From contig NZ_FZTC01000015.1 in assembly GCF_900200035.1 (NCBI RefSeq), positions 868,001 to 932,000 of the forward strand: 64,000 bases of DNA, given 5' to 3'. Under the pieces are notes generated by a model. The model was given only the letters and a program-made list of their open reading frames with translations. It did not search any database and was not told where the DNA came from. Of the stretch, positions 8,826 to 17,538 are shown in pieces. Source of the DNA: Klebsiella grimontii (GTDB lineage Bacteria > Pseudomonadota > Gammaproteobacteria > Enterobacterales > Enterobacteriaceae). Made by a program: the position numbers and the translations under genes. How positions within the stretch are numbered: position 1 is the stretch's first letter; each line of letters begins with the position of its first letter.

Positions 8826-9959
8826 GTGAACGATGTGATTCCTCGCCCGCAGGCGAAAAACCCCAAAGCGCTGACCCCGCTGCTGGAAATCCGTAATTTA
8901 ACCAAGTCGTTCGACGGTCAGCACGCCGTCGACGACGTCAACCTCACTATTTATAAAGGCGAAATTTTCGCTCTGCTGGGCGCTTCCGGCTGCGGCAAGT
9001 CAACCCTGCTGCGTATGCTGGCGGGTTTTGAACAGCCCACCGCCGGACAGATTGTCCTGGATGGCGTCGATCTGGCGCGGGTGCCGCCGTATCAGCGGCC
9101 GATTAATATGATGTTCCAGTCCTACGCGCTGTTTCCCCATATGACGGTGGAGCAGAATATCGCCTTTGGCCTCAAGCAGGACAAATTGCCCAAGGCCGAA
9201 ATCACCAGCCGGGTGCAGGAGATGCTGGCGCTGGTGCATATGCAGGAGTTTGCAAAGCGTAAACCGCATCAGCTCTCCGGCGGCCAGCGTCAGCGCGTGG
9301 CCCTGGCCCGCAGTCTGGCGAAAAGACCGAAACTGCTGCTGCTTGATGAGCCGATGGGGGCGCTGGATAAAAAGCTGCGCGATCGGATGCAGCTCGAAGT
9401 CGTCGATATTCTTGAGCGCGTCGGCGTCACCTGCGTGATGGTGACCCACGATCAGGAAGAGGCGATGACCATGGCGGGGCGCATCGCCATTATGAACCGC
9501 GGCAAGTTCGTGCAAATCGGCGAGCCGGAGGAAATTTACGAACACCCGACCACCCGCTACAGCGCAGAGTTTATCGGCTCGGTCAACGTCTTTGAAGGGC
9601 TGGTGAAAGAGCGTCAGGAAGATGGCCTGGTGCTGGACTCTCCGGGCCTGACCCATCCGCTGAAGGTCGATCCCGATGCCTCCGTCGTCGATAACGTCCC
9701 GGTGTGGGTGGCCCTGCGCCCGGAAAAAATCATGCTCTGCGAGGACCCGCCCGCGGATGGCTATAACTTCGCGGTGGGCGAGGTTATCTATATAGCCTAT
9801 CTCGGCGACCTGTCTATCTACCATGTGCGCCTGAAAAGCGGGCAGATGCTGAGCGCTCAGCTGCAGAACGAACATCGTTACCGTAAGGGGGCGCCAACCT
9901 GGGGTGATGAGGTGCGTTTGTGCTGGGATGCCGATAGCTGCGTCGTGTTGACGGTGTAA
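8826..9959 (+). CDS. potG: Putrescine ABC transporter ATP-binding protein PotG
   Basis: 377 residues from a GTG at 8826; GGAGAA at 8814-8819 and the family length decide this start over the frame opening at 8730. The ABC core shows Walker A LLGASGCGKST, a Q-loop in MMFQSYALFPH, the signature QLSGGQRQRVALARS, Walker B LLLLDEP and the H-loop MVTHD. A C-terminal TOBE-type regulatory region (about residues 285-377) follows. It energises putrescine import with PotH and PotI. potH follows after 10 bp. Confidence 0.97.
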   Translation: MNDVIPRPQAKNPKALTPLLEIRNLTKSFDGQHAVDDVNLTIYKGEIFALLGASGCGKSTLLRMLAGFEQPTAGQIVLDGVDLARVPPYQRPINMMFQSYALFPHMTVEQNIAFGLKQDKLPKAEITSRVQEMLALVHMQEFAKRKPHQLSGGQRQRVALARSLAKRPKLLLLDEPMGALDKKLRDRMQLEVVDILERVGVTCVMVTHDQEEAMTMAGRIAIMNRGKFVQIGEPEEIYEHPTTRYSAEFIGSVNVFEGLVKERQEDGLVLDSPGLTHPLKVDPDASVVDNVPVWVALRPEKIMLCEDPPADGYNFAVGEVIYIAYLGDLSIYHVRLKSGQMLSAQLQNEHRYRKGAPTWGDEVRLCWDADSCVVLTV

Positions 9960-9969
9960 GGAGAGGGCG

Positions 9970-10923
9970 ATGAGTACATTAGAACCCCCGTCAGGCGTAA
10001 AAAAACCGGGCGGTTTTGCGCTATGGCTGGCGCGACTGCAGATGGCCCACGGGCGCAAGTTGGTTATTGCGCTGCCCTACGTGTGGCTGATCCTGCTGTT
10101 CCTGCTGCCGTTCCTGATTGTTTTTAAAATCAGCCTGGCGGAGATGGCGCGGGCGATCCCGCCGTACACCGACCTGCTGGAGTGGGCCGACGGTCAGCTC
10201 ACGTTAACGCTGAATCTCGGGAATTTCCTGCAGCTCACCGACGATCCGCTCTATTTTGAAGCCTATCTGCAGTCGCTTCAGGTGGCGGCGATCTCGACGT
10301 TCTGCTGCCTGCTGTTGGGGTATCCGCTGGCGTGGGCGGTAGCGCACAGTAAGCCATCGACGCGAAATATCCTGCTGCTGCTGGTGATCCTGCCGTCATG
10401 GACCTCGTTTCTGATCCGCGTCTACGCCTGGATGGGGCTGCTGAAAAGCAACGGCGTGCTCAATAACTTCCTGCTGTGGCTGGGGGTCATCGACCAGCCG
10501 CTGGAGATCCTGCACACCAACCTGGCGGTCTATATCGGTATTGTTTACGCCTATCTGCCGTTTATGGTGCTGCCGATCTATACCGCCCTCACGCGTATTG
10601 ATTACTCGCTGGTGGAGGCGTCGCTGGATCTGGGCGCCCGACCGCTGAAGACTTTCTTCCAGGTGATCGTTCCGCTCACCAAAGGCGGGATTATTGCCGG
10701 GTCGATGCTGGTGTTTATTCCGGCGGTCGGGGAGTTCGTTATCCCGGAACTGCTGGGCGGCCCGGACAGCATTATGATTGGCCGCGTGCTGTGGCAGGAG
10801 TTCTTCAATAACCGCGACTGGCCGGTCGCGTCGGCGGTGGCGATCGTGATGCTGTTGCTGCTGATCGTGCCGATCATGTGGTTCCACAAGCATCAGCAAA
10901 AACAGGTGGGGGAACACGGATGA
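9970..10923 (+). CDS. potH: Putrescine ABC transporter permease PotH
   Basis: 317 residues with about six membrane segments and a cytoplasmic N-terminal extension. The inner-membrane component motif that docks on the ATPase is visible as EASLDLGARPLKTFFQVIVPL (near residues 217-237). GGAGAGGG precedes the ATG. Its stop overlaps the potI ATG as ATGA, so the two permease genes are translationally coupled. Confidence 0.97.
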   Translation: MSTLEPPSGVKKPGGFALWLARLQMAHGRKLVIALPYVWLILLFLLPFLIVFKISLAEMARAIPPYTDLLEWADGQLTLTLNLGNFLQLTDDPLYFEAYLQSLQVAAISTFCCLLLGYPLAWAVAHSKPSTRNILLLLVILPSWTSFLIRVYAWMGLLKSNGVLNNFLLWLGVIDQPLEILHTNLAVYIGIVYAYLPFMVLPIYTALTRIDYSLVEASLDLGARPLKTFFQVIVPLTKGGIIAGSMLVFIPAVGEFVIPELLGGPDSIMIGRVLWQEFFNNRDWPVASAVAIVMLLLLIVPIMWFHKHQQKQVGEHG

Positions 10924-11765
10924 ATAATTTGCCGGTAGTCCGTTCGCCGTGGCGAATTTTAATTCTGCTGCTCGGCTTTACCTTCTTGTATGCGCCGATG
11001 CTGATGCTGGTGATTTACTCGTTCAACAGCTCAAAGCTGGTGACGGTATGGGCCGGGTGGTCGACGCGCTGGTATCGCGAACTGTTTCATGACGATGCGA
11101 TGATGAGCGCGGTAGGCTTAAGTCTGACCATTGCCGCCTGCGCCGCGACGGCGGCGGTGATCCTCGGTACCATTGCCGCGGTGGTAATGGTGCGTTTTGG
11201 CCGCTTCCGCGGTTCAAACGGCTTTGCTTTTATGATCACCGCGCCGCTGGTGATGCCCGATGTGATTACCGGCCTGTCGCTGCTGCTGCTGTTTGTGGCG
11301 CTGGGGCATTCCATTGGCTGGCCGTCGGATCGCGGCATGCTGACCATCTGGCTGGCGCACGTCACCTTCTGTACCGCGTACGTCGCGGTGGTTATTTCAT
11401 CGCGCCTGCGTGAGCTTGACCACTCCATTGAAGAGGCGGCGATGGATCTGGGGGCCGCGCCGCTGAAGGTCTTTTTCGTCATTACGCTGCCGATGATTAT
11501 GCCGGCGGTGGTCTCCGGTTGGCTGCTGGCCTTTACGCTGTCGCTCGACGACCTTGTCATAGCCAGCTTTGTTTCCGGACCGGGGGCGACAACGCTACCG
11601 ATGCTGGTCTTCTCCAGCGTGCGCATGGGGGTCAACCCGGAGATTAACGCCCTGGCGACGTTAATCCTCGGCGTGGTTGGAATTGTTGGTTTTATCGCCT
11701 GGTATTTGATGGCCCGCGCGGAAAAGCAGCGGGTACGCGATATCCAGCGTGCAAGAACCGGCTGA
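10920..11765 (+). CDS. potI: Putrescine ABC transporter permease PotI
   Basis: 281 residues from the ATG at 10920, overlapping the potH stop by four bases; this gives the E. coli N-terminus MNNLPVVRSPWRI, and the upstream extension of the frame from 10878 lies inside potH and is not used. About six membrane segments and the docking motif EEAAMDLGAAPLKVFFVITL are present. It forms the putrescine channel with PotH. A strong hairpin and T-run follow at 11796-11821. Confidence 0.97.
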   Translation: MNNLPVVRSPWRILILLLGFTFLYAPMLMLVIYSFNSSKLVTVWAGWSTRWYRELFHDDAMMSAVGLSLTIAACAATAAVILGTIAAVVMVRFGRFRGSNGFAFMITAPLVMPDVITGLSLLLLFVALGHSIGWPSDRGMLTIWLAHVTFCTAYVAVVISSRLRELDHSIEEAAMDLGAAPLKVFFVITLPMIMPAVVSGWLLAFTLSLDDLVIASFVSGPGATTLPMLVFSSVRMGVNPEINALATLILGVVGIVGFIAWYLMARAEKQRVRDIQRARTG

Positions 11766-11795
11766 ACCACCTAAAATCTGCAATAGAGTTAACAT

Positions 11796-11821
11796 CGGCG
11801 CCGCACTTGAGGCGCCGTTTT
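11796..11821 (+). terminator. Rho-independent terminator of potFGHI, abutting ybjO
   Basis: CGGCGCC (11796-11802) pairs with GGCGCCG (11811-11817) around an eight-base loop and is followed by TTTT ending two bases before the ybjO ATG. The hairpin contains the only GAGG-like ribosome binding sequence for ybjO. Confidence 0.75.
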
Positions 11822-11822
11822 C

Positions 11823-12311
11823 ATGGAAGACTTTACGTTGGGATTGTTTACTAATACGCGTTCTTCTCATGCACGTCTTAACGTTCCTGCGCTGGTGCAG
11901 GTGGCGGCCTTCGCCATTATTTTAATCCGCGGTCTGGATTTGCTGATGATCCTCAACCAGCTTGGCGTTCAGGGAATGGTGGATTTTGTCCATCGCAGCG
12001 TGCAGACGTGGGCGCTCACCCTGGTGTTCCTCTCAAGCCTGGTGCTGGTGTTTATTGAAATCTGGTGCGCTTTTTCGCTGGTAAAAGGGCGCAACTGGGC
12101 GCGTTGGCTATTCTTGTTGACGCAGATTATCGTGATTGGCTACCTGTGGGCCGCGTCATTGGGCTACGGTTACCCCGAGCTGTTTAGCATTGCCGGGGAA
12201 TCGAAGCGCGAAATCTTTCGCTCCCTGGTGCTGCAAAAACTACCGGATCTGCTGGTGCTGGCGATGCTGTTTGTGCCGGCCCCGTGCCGACGCTTTTTCC
12301 GTTTACAGTAA
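11823..12311 (+). CDS. ybjO: Inner membrane protein YbjO
   Basis: 162 residues, the E. coli length, with three to four hydrophobic segments (about residues 20-45, 62-85, 92-115 and 140-155) and the conserved HARLNVPALVQVAAFAIILI and ESKREIF. Function unknown. The start codon sits directly after the terminator T-run of the pot operon, leaving no separate leader; translation from read-through mRNA would have to open that hairpin. rlmC follows after 42 bp. Confidence 0.84.
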   Translation: MEDFTLGLFTNTRSSHARLNVPALVQVAAFAIILIRGLDLLMILNQLGVQGMVDFVHRSVQTWALTLVFLSSLVLVFIEIWCAFSLVKGRNWARWLFLLTQIIVIGYLWAASLGYGYPELFSIAGESKREIFRSLVLQKLPDLLVLAMLFVPAPCRRFFRLQ

Positions 12312-12353
12312 CGGTGATACAATCCCCGCCCCTGTTTTTATGAAGGTCTTGTT

Positions 12354-13484
12354 ATGCATTGCGCACTTTATGACGCGGGTCGCTGCCGCTCCTGCCAGTG
12401 GCTGGAACTGCCGATATCCCAACAGCTCGCCGATAAAATGGCCGATCTGCGCGCGCTTTTGGCCGATGCGCCCGTCGCTGAGTGGTGCGCACCGGCTTGC
12501 GGCCCGGAGAGTGGGTTTCGCAACAAAGCCAAAATGGTGGTCAGCGGTAGCGTTGAGCGCCCGCTGCTCGGGATGCTGCACCGTGATGGCGCTCCGGAAG
12601 ACCTGACCGATTGCCCGCTTTATCCGCAAAGCTTCGCGCCGGTTTTCGCTGCGCTTAAGCCGTTTATCGCCCGCGCCGGGCTCACGCCCTATCATGTCGC
12701 CCGCAGGCGCGGAGAGCTGAAGTACATTCTGCTGACCGAAAGCCGGCTCGACGGCGGTATGATGCTGCGCTTTGTCCTGCGCTCGGAGACCAAGCTTACC
12801 CAGCTGCGCGCCGCGCTGCCGGCGCTGCAGGCGTTGCTGCCGCAGTTGAAAGTCATTACCGCCAATATTCAGCCGGTGCATATGGCTATCATGGAGGGGC
12901 CGCAGGAAATTTTCCTTACCGACCAGCAGGCGCTGGCGGAAAATTTCAACGGCGTACCGCTGTGGATCCGCCCGCAGAGCTTCTTTCAGACTAACCCGAC
13001 GGTCGCCAGCCGGCTGTATGCCACCGCTCGCGACTGGGTGCGCCAGTTGCCGGTCAACCATATGTGGGATCTGTTCTGCGGCGTCGGCGGCTTTGGTCTG
13101 CACTGCGCTTCGCCTGAGATGCGCCTGACCGGGATCGAAATCGCCCCGGAAGCCATCGCCTGCGCGAAGCAGTCGGCGGCAGAGCTCGGCCTGCATAACC
13201 TGCATTTCCAGGCGCTTGATTCCACGCAGTTTGCCACCGGCGAAGGCGAGATCCCGGATCTGGTGCTGGTGAATCCGCCGCGTCGCGGCATCGGCGACGA
13301 GCTATGCGCGTATTTAAGCCGTATGGCGCCGGAGTTTATTATCTATTCCAGCTGCAACGCCCGAACGATGGCGAAAGATATCGCTCGCCTGAGCGGTTAT
13401 CGTATTGAGCGCGTCCAGCTGTTCGATATGTTCCCCCACACCGCCCATTATGAGGTGCTGACCCTGCTGGTTCGCGAAGTATAA
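12354..13484 (+). CDS. rlmC: RlmC (RumB), 23S rRNA m5U747 methyltransferase
   Basis: 376 residues. The N-terminal cysteines ([20 protein letters not shown], and C81-like GPESG region) form the [4Fe-4S] site of the RumA/RumB group; a TRAM-less architecture fits RlmC. The SAM domain shows [13 protein letters not shown] and [10 protein letters not shown]; the catalytic cysteine lies in [13 protein letters not shown] near the C-terminus. It methylates U747 of 23S rRNA. In K-12 the next gene is the convergent artJ; here a two-component pair intervenes. Confidence 0.94.
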   Translation: MHCALYDAGRCRSCQWLELPISQQLADKMADLRALLADAPVAEWCAPACGPESGFRNKAKMVVSGSVERPLLGMLHRDGAPEDLTDCPLYPQSFAPVFAALKPFIARAGLTPYHVARRRGELKYILLTESRLDGGMMLRFVLRSETKLTQLRAALPALQALLPQLKVITANIQPVHMAIMEGPQEIFLTDQQALAENFNGVPLWIRPQSFFQTNPTVASRLYATARDWVRQLPVNHMWDLFCGVGGFGLHCASPEMRLTGIEIAPEAIACAKQSAAELGLHNLHFQALDSTQFATGEGEIPDLVLVNPPRRGIGDELCAYLSRMAPEFIIYSSCNARTMAKDIARLSGYRIERVQLFDMFPHTAHYEVLTLLVREV

Positions 13485-13562
13485 ACAAAATGTGAACTCT
13501 TCAGGCGGTGAAGATCGGGTAAGCTTGGCTAATCAGAACGTAAGAATAGCGGAGTGCTGCCG

Positions 13563-14279
13563 GTGGCAAAAAAAATCCTGTTGGTTGAAGATGATGAAGA
13601 TATCGCCGCGCTGCTGCGCCTGAATCTGCTGGATGAGGGTTATCAGATTGTCCACGTGGCGGACGGGGCGCAGGCCCTGAGTCTGCTGGAAAAAGAGCTT
13701 TGGGATGCGGTGATCCTCGACCTGATGCTGCCGGGCGTCGACGGTCTGGAAATTTGTCGCCGCATTCGTCAGCAAACCCGCTATCTGCCGGTGATTATTA
13801 TCAGCGCCCGCGCCAGCGAAACCCAACGGGTGCAGGGGCTGGAGATGGGAGCGGATGATTACCTGGCCAAACCGTTTTCGATTCTCGAACTGACCGCCCG
13901 GGTTAAGGCGGTGTTCCGTCGTCAGGAGGCGATGGGGCAAAATCTGCTGATGGATGCCGGGCGTATTGCCAGCCATGGTTTAAGCATTGACCCCTTATCG
14001 CGCGACGTTAAGCTGCGCGGCGAGACGGTGGATCTGACGCCGCGCGAGTTCGACCTGCTCTACTACTTTGCCCGCCATCCGGGGGAGGTCTTTTCCCGCC
14101 TTGAGCTGCTCGATCGGGTGTGGGGCTATCAGCACGACGGCTATGAGCATACGGTCAATACTCATATCAACCGCCTGCGCACCAAAATTGAGCGCGACCC
14201 GGCGGAGCCGGACATCATTCTGACCGTCTGGGGAAAAGGCTATAAGTTTGCCGTGGAGCGCAAAGAGGCGCAGCCATGA
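13563..14279 (+). CDS. OmpR/PhoB-family response regulator, target unknown
   Basis: 238 residues from a GTG at 13563, chosen because GGAG at 13551-13554 lies eight bases upstream; an in-frame GTG at 13554 has no room for a ribosome binding site. The receiver domain has the acidic pocket EDDED (9-13), phospho-acceptor D53 in ILDLMLPG and K103 in YLAKPF. The C-terminal winged helix contains LTPREFDLLYYFARHPGEVF, RVWGY and NTHINRLRTKIE, all typical of a DNA-binding regulator. It overlaps the kinase gene as ATGA. No E. coli counterpart exists at this position, and I do not recognise a specific name. Confidence 0.9.
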   Translation: MAKKILLVEDDEDIAALLRLNLLDEGYQIVHVADGAQALSLLEKELWDAVILDLMLPGVDGLEICRRIRQQTRYLPVIIISARASETQRVQGLEMGADDYLAKPFSILELTARVKAVFRRQEAMGQNLLMDAGRIASHGLSIDPLSRDVKLRGETVDLTPREFDLLYYFARHPGEVFSRLELLDRVWGYQHDGYEHTVNTHINRLRTKIERDPAEPDIILTVWGKGYKFAVERKEAQP

Positions 14280-15748
14280 TCCGCCGTATCAGCCTCAGCC
14301 AGCGCCTGGCGCTGGTGTTTACCTCACTGCTGCTGCTCTGCGCCATAGCCGTTTGCCTGATCCAGCTGTACAGCAGCGCGCAGTACGGTAATGTGATGGT
14401 CCAGCGTCTCTCCGCCGGGCTGGCGCAGCAGATCGCCGCCCGCGAGCCGCTGCTGGACGCTCAGGGGCAGGTTGACCGCCAGATGCTGAAACCGCTTTTT
14501 GACCGGCTGATGACCTTTAATCCCAGCGTGGAGCTGTATCTGCTTTCGCCCGACGGCGAGCTGCTGGCCGACGCCGCGCCGCCGGGGCATATTAAACGCC
14601 AGCGCATCGATCTGGCACCGGTGCAAACGTTCCTGTCCGGCGGCGCCTGGCCGGTGTACGGCGACGATCCGCGCAGCCTTGATAAGCAAAAGGTGTTTAG
14701 CGTGGCGCCGCTGCGCCAGGACGGCCAGCTGCGCGGCTATCTCTACATTATCCTGCAAGGCGAAACCTTTAATGAGCTGGCGGCGAGCGCCTGGCAGAAA
14801 ACCTTGTGGAGCCTGCTGCTGTGGACTCTGCTGCTGGTGGCCGGTCTCGGCGGGCTGGCGGGCTGGCTGGCCTGGTTCTGGGTAACGCGCCCGGTGCGTC
14901 AGCTCACCGCGCTGGTGGCAACCGACAGCCAGGACAGTATTCATGCGATCAAGGCGCTGGCGGCGCAAACCCCGGAGGCAAACCCCGGAAATGAAGTGGC
15001 CGTGCTGCACAATCGCTTTATTGAGCTGGCTCGCCAGATTGCCAGCCAGTGGGACCGTCTGGCCGATAGCGATCGTCAGCGGCGGGAATTTGTCGCCAAC
15101 ATCTCCCACGATTTACGCACGCCGCTTACCTCTTTGCTGGGATATCTGGAAACGTTAAGCCTGAAGGCCGATCGCCTGACGATGGAGGAGAACAAGCAGT
15201 ATCTGAATATCGCCCTGCGCCAGGGCAACAAAGTCCGCCATCTGTCTCAGCAGCTGTTTGAGCTGGCTCGCCTGGAGCACGGCGGGATTAAGCCGCAGCC
15301 GGAAACATTTGTGTTGGCCGAGCTGGTACAGGATGTGGCGCAAAAATTCGACCTGCCAATCGCGACGCGCAATATCGGTCTACGGCTGGAGCTGGCCACT
15401 GGGTTACCGCCGATAACCGCGGATCTCTCGATGATTGAGCGGGTGCTGACTAATCTGCTCGATAACGCCATTCGTCATACCCCGGAAGGCGGGCTTATCC
15501 GTCTGGCGGCGCGTCGCTCGGGACCGGAGTTTATCGTCGAGGTGGCCGACAGCGGGCCGGGCATTGGCAGCGAGCTGCGGGCAACGCTGTTCGAGCGGCC
15601 TTCGGTGCTGGCGCCTGGCGCGCAAAGCGCATCACGAGGGGGACTGGGGTTGATGATTGTGCGACGGATGCTGCAGCTGCACGGCGGCGATATTCGCCTG
15701 CTTGACGCGCCGGCAGGGGCCTGTTTCCAGTTTACCCTGCCGGTGTAA
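14276..15748 (+). CDS. Sensor histidine kinase paired with the upstream response regulator
   Basis: 490 residues. Membrane segment 1 is at about 11-33, a periplasmic sensor loop at about 35-175, membrane segment 2 at about 178-203 (LLLWTLLLVAGLGGLAGWLA), then a HAMP linker. The HisKA box FVANISHDLRTPLTSLLGYL places the phosphorylated histidine at 278. The ATPase domain has the N-box NLLDNAIRHTPEGG, the G1 box DSGPGIG and G2 GGLGLMIVRRM. All catalytic elements look intact. The start overlaps the regulator stop by four bases. The signal is unknown; the PhoR/BaeS-like layout suggests an extracytoplasmic cue. Confidence 0.9.
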   Translation: MIRRISLSQRLALVFTSLLLLCAIAVCLIQLYSSAQYGNVMVQRLSAGLAQQIAAREPLLDAQGQVDRQMLKPLFDRLMTFNPSVELYLLSPDGELLADAAPPGHIKRQRIDLAPVQTFLSGGAWPVYGDDPRSLDKQKVFSVAPLRQDGQLRGYLYIILQGETFNELAASAWQKTLWSLLLWTLLLVAGLGGLAGWLAWFWVTRPVRQLTALVATDSQDSIHAIKALAAQTPEANPGNEVAVLHNRFIELARQIASQWDRLADSDRQRREFVANISHDLRTPLTSLLGYLETLSLKADRLTMEENKQYLNIALRQGNKVRHLSQQLFELARLEHGGIKPQPETFVLAELVQDVAQKFDLPIATRNIGLRLELATGLPPITADLSMIERVLTNLLDNAIRHTPEGGLIRLAARRSGPEFIVEVADSGPGIGSELRATLFERPSVLAPGAQSASRGGLGLMIVRRMLQLHGGDIRLLDAPAGACFQFTLPV

Positions 15749-15801
15749 GGTTGCGGATTAGCCGATCGGGCTACCGGTTTACCGCCGTCTGCTAATCGGT
15801 C

Positions 15802-15958
15802 GCCCGGGTAAGGCGTTTACGCCGCAACCCGGGGAATGCGCGGGATTGAGGCTTTGTTGCGGCTGTTTCCCGGGCCGCGCTGCGCTTGACCGGGCTACGG
15901 GGCCACGGCTGTCTGCGGGCCGGTAGCCCGGACAGGCGCGTCAAGCGCCGCCTCCGGG
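15802..15958. repeat. Cluster of three REP-type palindromes (BIME) between kinase gene and artJ
   Basis: Three imperfect palindromes with CCCGG/CCGGG arms lie at 15802-15834, 15868-15900 and 15923-15958; the middle one is in reverse orientation, as in a BIME. They sit between convergent genes and probably stabilise or end both transcripts. Confidence 0.75.
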
Positions 15959-15964
15959 AAATGC

Positions 15965-16696
15965 TTACTCCGGGAACCACTGCTGGCTGATTTTTTCGTA
16001 GGTGCCGTCGGCTTTAATCGCCTTCAGCGCGGCGTTCAGTTTTTCCAGCAGCGCTTTGTTATCCGGGCGTACCGCAATGCCGAGGCCGGTGCCGAAGTAC
16101 TGCGCGTCGGTCACTTTCGGCGTCGCCGCGCCCAGCTGCGGGTTGGTTTTCAGCCACTCGTTGACCACGGCGGTATCGCCAAACACCCCGTCAATACGGC
16201 CATTTTTCAGGTCGATAAACGCATTCTGGTAGCTATCGTAAGCCACGGTTTTCACCTCAGGATGTTTATCCTGCAGGTATTTCTGGTGCGTGGTGCCGTT
16301 TTCCATCCCGATGCGTTTGCCTTTCAGATCGTCAAAAGAGTGGAAGGCATCTTTCTTCGAGATAACCAGCGCGGAGTTAGCGTAGTACGGGTCGGTGAAC
16401 GCCACCTGCTTGCTGCGCTCGGGGGTAATATCCATGCCGGAAATGACCGCATCATATTTCTTGAATTTGAGCGCCGGGATCAGGCTGTCGAAAGCATGGT
16501 TGGTAAAAGTACACTCGGCCTGCATCTGTTTGCACAGCGCGTTCGCCAGGTCGATGTCGAAACCGGCGATTTGGTTATTGGCGTCCATGGATTCAAACGG
16601 TGGGTAAGTTGCAGAAACGCCAAAGCTTATTTTTTCTGCGGCAGCGGCACCAAAGGCGAAAGAGCTAAGCAGTGCGGCCAGAACTAACTTTTTCAT
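15965..16696 (-). CDS. artJ: Arginine-binding periplasmic protein ArtJ
   Basis: 243 residues from the ATG at 16696, matching E. coli ArtJ; the frame opens seven codons earlier but lacks family support. Signal peptide about 1-19 (MKKLVLAALLSSFAFGAAAA), then mature EKISFGVSATYPPFESMDAN, a family 3 solute-binding protein with the ligand pocket motifs SGMDITPERS and GTTHQKYLQD. It binds L-arginine for the ArtP-ArtQM importer. It is separately transcribed from artPIQM and has an ArgR operator pair upstream. Confidence 0.96.
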   Translation of the reverse strand: MKKLVLAALLSSFAFGAAAAEKISFGVSATYPPFESMDANNQIAGFDIDLANALCKQMQAECTFTNHAFDSLIPALKFKKYDAVISGMDITPERSKQVAFTDPYYANSALVISKKDAFHSFDDLKGKRIGMENGTTHQKYLQDKHPEVKTVAYDSYQNAFIDLKNGRIDGVFGDTAVVNEWLKTNPQLGAATPKVTDAQYFGTGLGIAVRPDNKALLEKLNAALKAIKADGTYEKISQQWFPE

Positions 16697-16765
16697 TGTG
16701 GAACTCCCGTCGGTCAATCTTATGATGTTGTGCCGTGTTTGCGGCTGGGTCTAACAATGCCACCA

Positions 16766-16804
16766 AATGAATTTATATTCAATAAAGATGGATAGTTATT
16801 TTTA
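16766..16804 (-). promoter_or_regulatory. Paired ARG boxes (ArgR operator) upstream of artJ
   Basis: The 18-bp box at 16766-16783 contains TGAAT-TTAT-ATTCA, a perfect match to the ARG box consensus. A weaker box (TGGAT-AGTT-ATTTT) at 16787-16804 follows after exactly 3 bp, the spacing of ArgR hexamer operators. This predicts arginine repression of artJ, as known in E. coli. Confidence 0.82.
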
Positions 16805-16811
16805 TTTGGTT

Positions 16812-16847
16812 AAAAAAAGACGGATAATTCAGTGAAGTTATCCGTCT
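16812..16847 (-). terminator. Rho-independent terminator after artM
   Basis: AGACGGATAA (16818-16827) and TTATCCGTCT (16838-16847) form a perfect 10-bp stem; on the minus strand it is followed by seven T. It ends the artPIQM transcript before the artJ promoter. Confidence 0.85.
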
Positions 16848-16869
16848 TGGTCTGGCTAGTTATGCGATT

Positions 16870-17538
16870 TTAATTCCGTCGCTCAAACGCCAGCGCTTTA
16901 TGTTCAATCAGGCGCATCAGCAGCGTCAGCAGGCCGTTGACCACCAGGTAGACAATACCGGCGGCGCCGAACACCATCACGTCATAGGTGCGGCCATAGA
17001 GCAGCTGGCTGTGACCCATCACTTCCATCAGGGTAATGGTGTAGGCCAGAGACGTACTCTTGAACACCAGCACCACTTCGTTGGAGTAGGAGGAGAGGGC
17101 GCGTTTAAAGGCGTACGGCAGCAGGATCGCCAGGGTATCTTTCTTGCTCATCCCCAGCGCGCCGCAGGATTGCCACTGGCCGTCCGGGATGGCGCGAATG
17201 GCGCCATGAAACAGCTGCGTGGTATAGGCGGCGCTATTAAGAGAAAGGGCGATCAGCGCGCAGAGCCAGGGCTCGGAAATCAGATGCCAGAGTACCGGAT
17301 ACTCCTGCAGCGACGGGAACTGTCCCGGGCCGTAGTAAATCAGGAAGATCTGCACCAGCAGCGGCGTGCCGGTAAACAGCGTGATATAGCCGCGCACGAT
17401 CCACACCAGCACCGGCGTTTTTAGCGTCAGGATAATGGTAAAGATCAGCGACAGAATCAGCGCCACGACGATAGAGGCCGCCGTCAGCGTCAGGCTGGTA
17501 TGCAGCCCTTTTAGCAGTTCAGGTAAGTAATCAAGCAT
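16870..17538 (-). CDS. artM: Arginine ABC transporter permease ArtM
   Basis: 222 residues, five to six membrane segments, HisM/GlnP-type permease. N-terminus [20 protein letters not shown] and docking loop ALGMSKKDTLAILLPYAFKR match E. coli ArtM. It forms the membrane channel with ArtQ for arginine import. The start codon overlaps the artQ stop by one base, and it is the last gene of artPIQM. Confidence 0.96.
   Translation of the reverse strand: MLDYLPELLKGLHTSLTLTAASIVVALILSLIFTIILTLKTPVLVWIVRGYITLFTGTPLLVQIFLIYYGPGQFPSLQEYPVLWHLISEPWLCALIALSLNSAAYTTQLFHGAIRAIPDGQWQSCGALGMSKKDTLAILLPYAFKRALSSYSNEVVLVFKSTSLAYTITLMEVMGHSQLLYGRTYDVMVFGAAGIVYLVVNGLLTLLMRLIEHKALAFERRN

Noticed and set aside
9000-10058. 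352-residue minus-strand frame opposite potG and the potH start
   Set aside because: Shadow frame of two well-supported genes; composition is histidine/glutamine-rich as typical for antisense frames.
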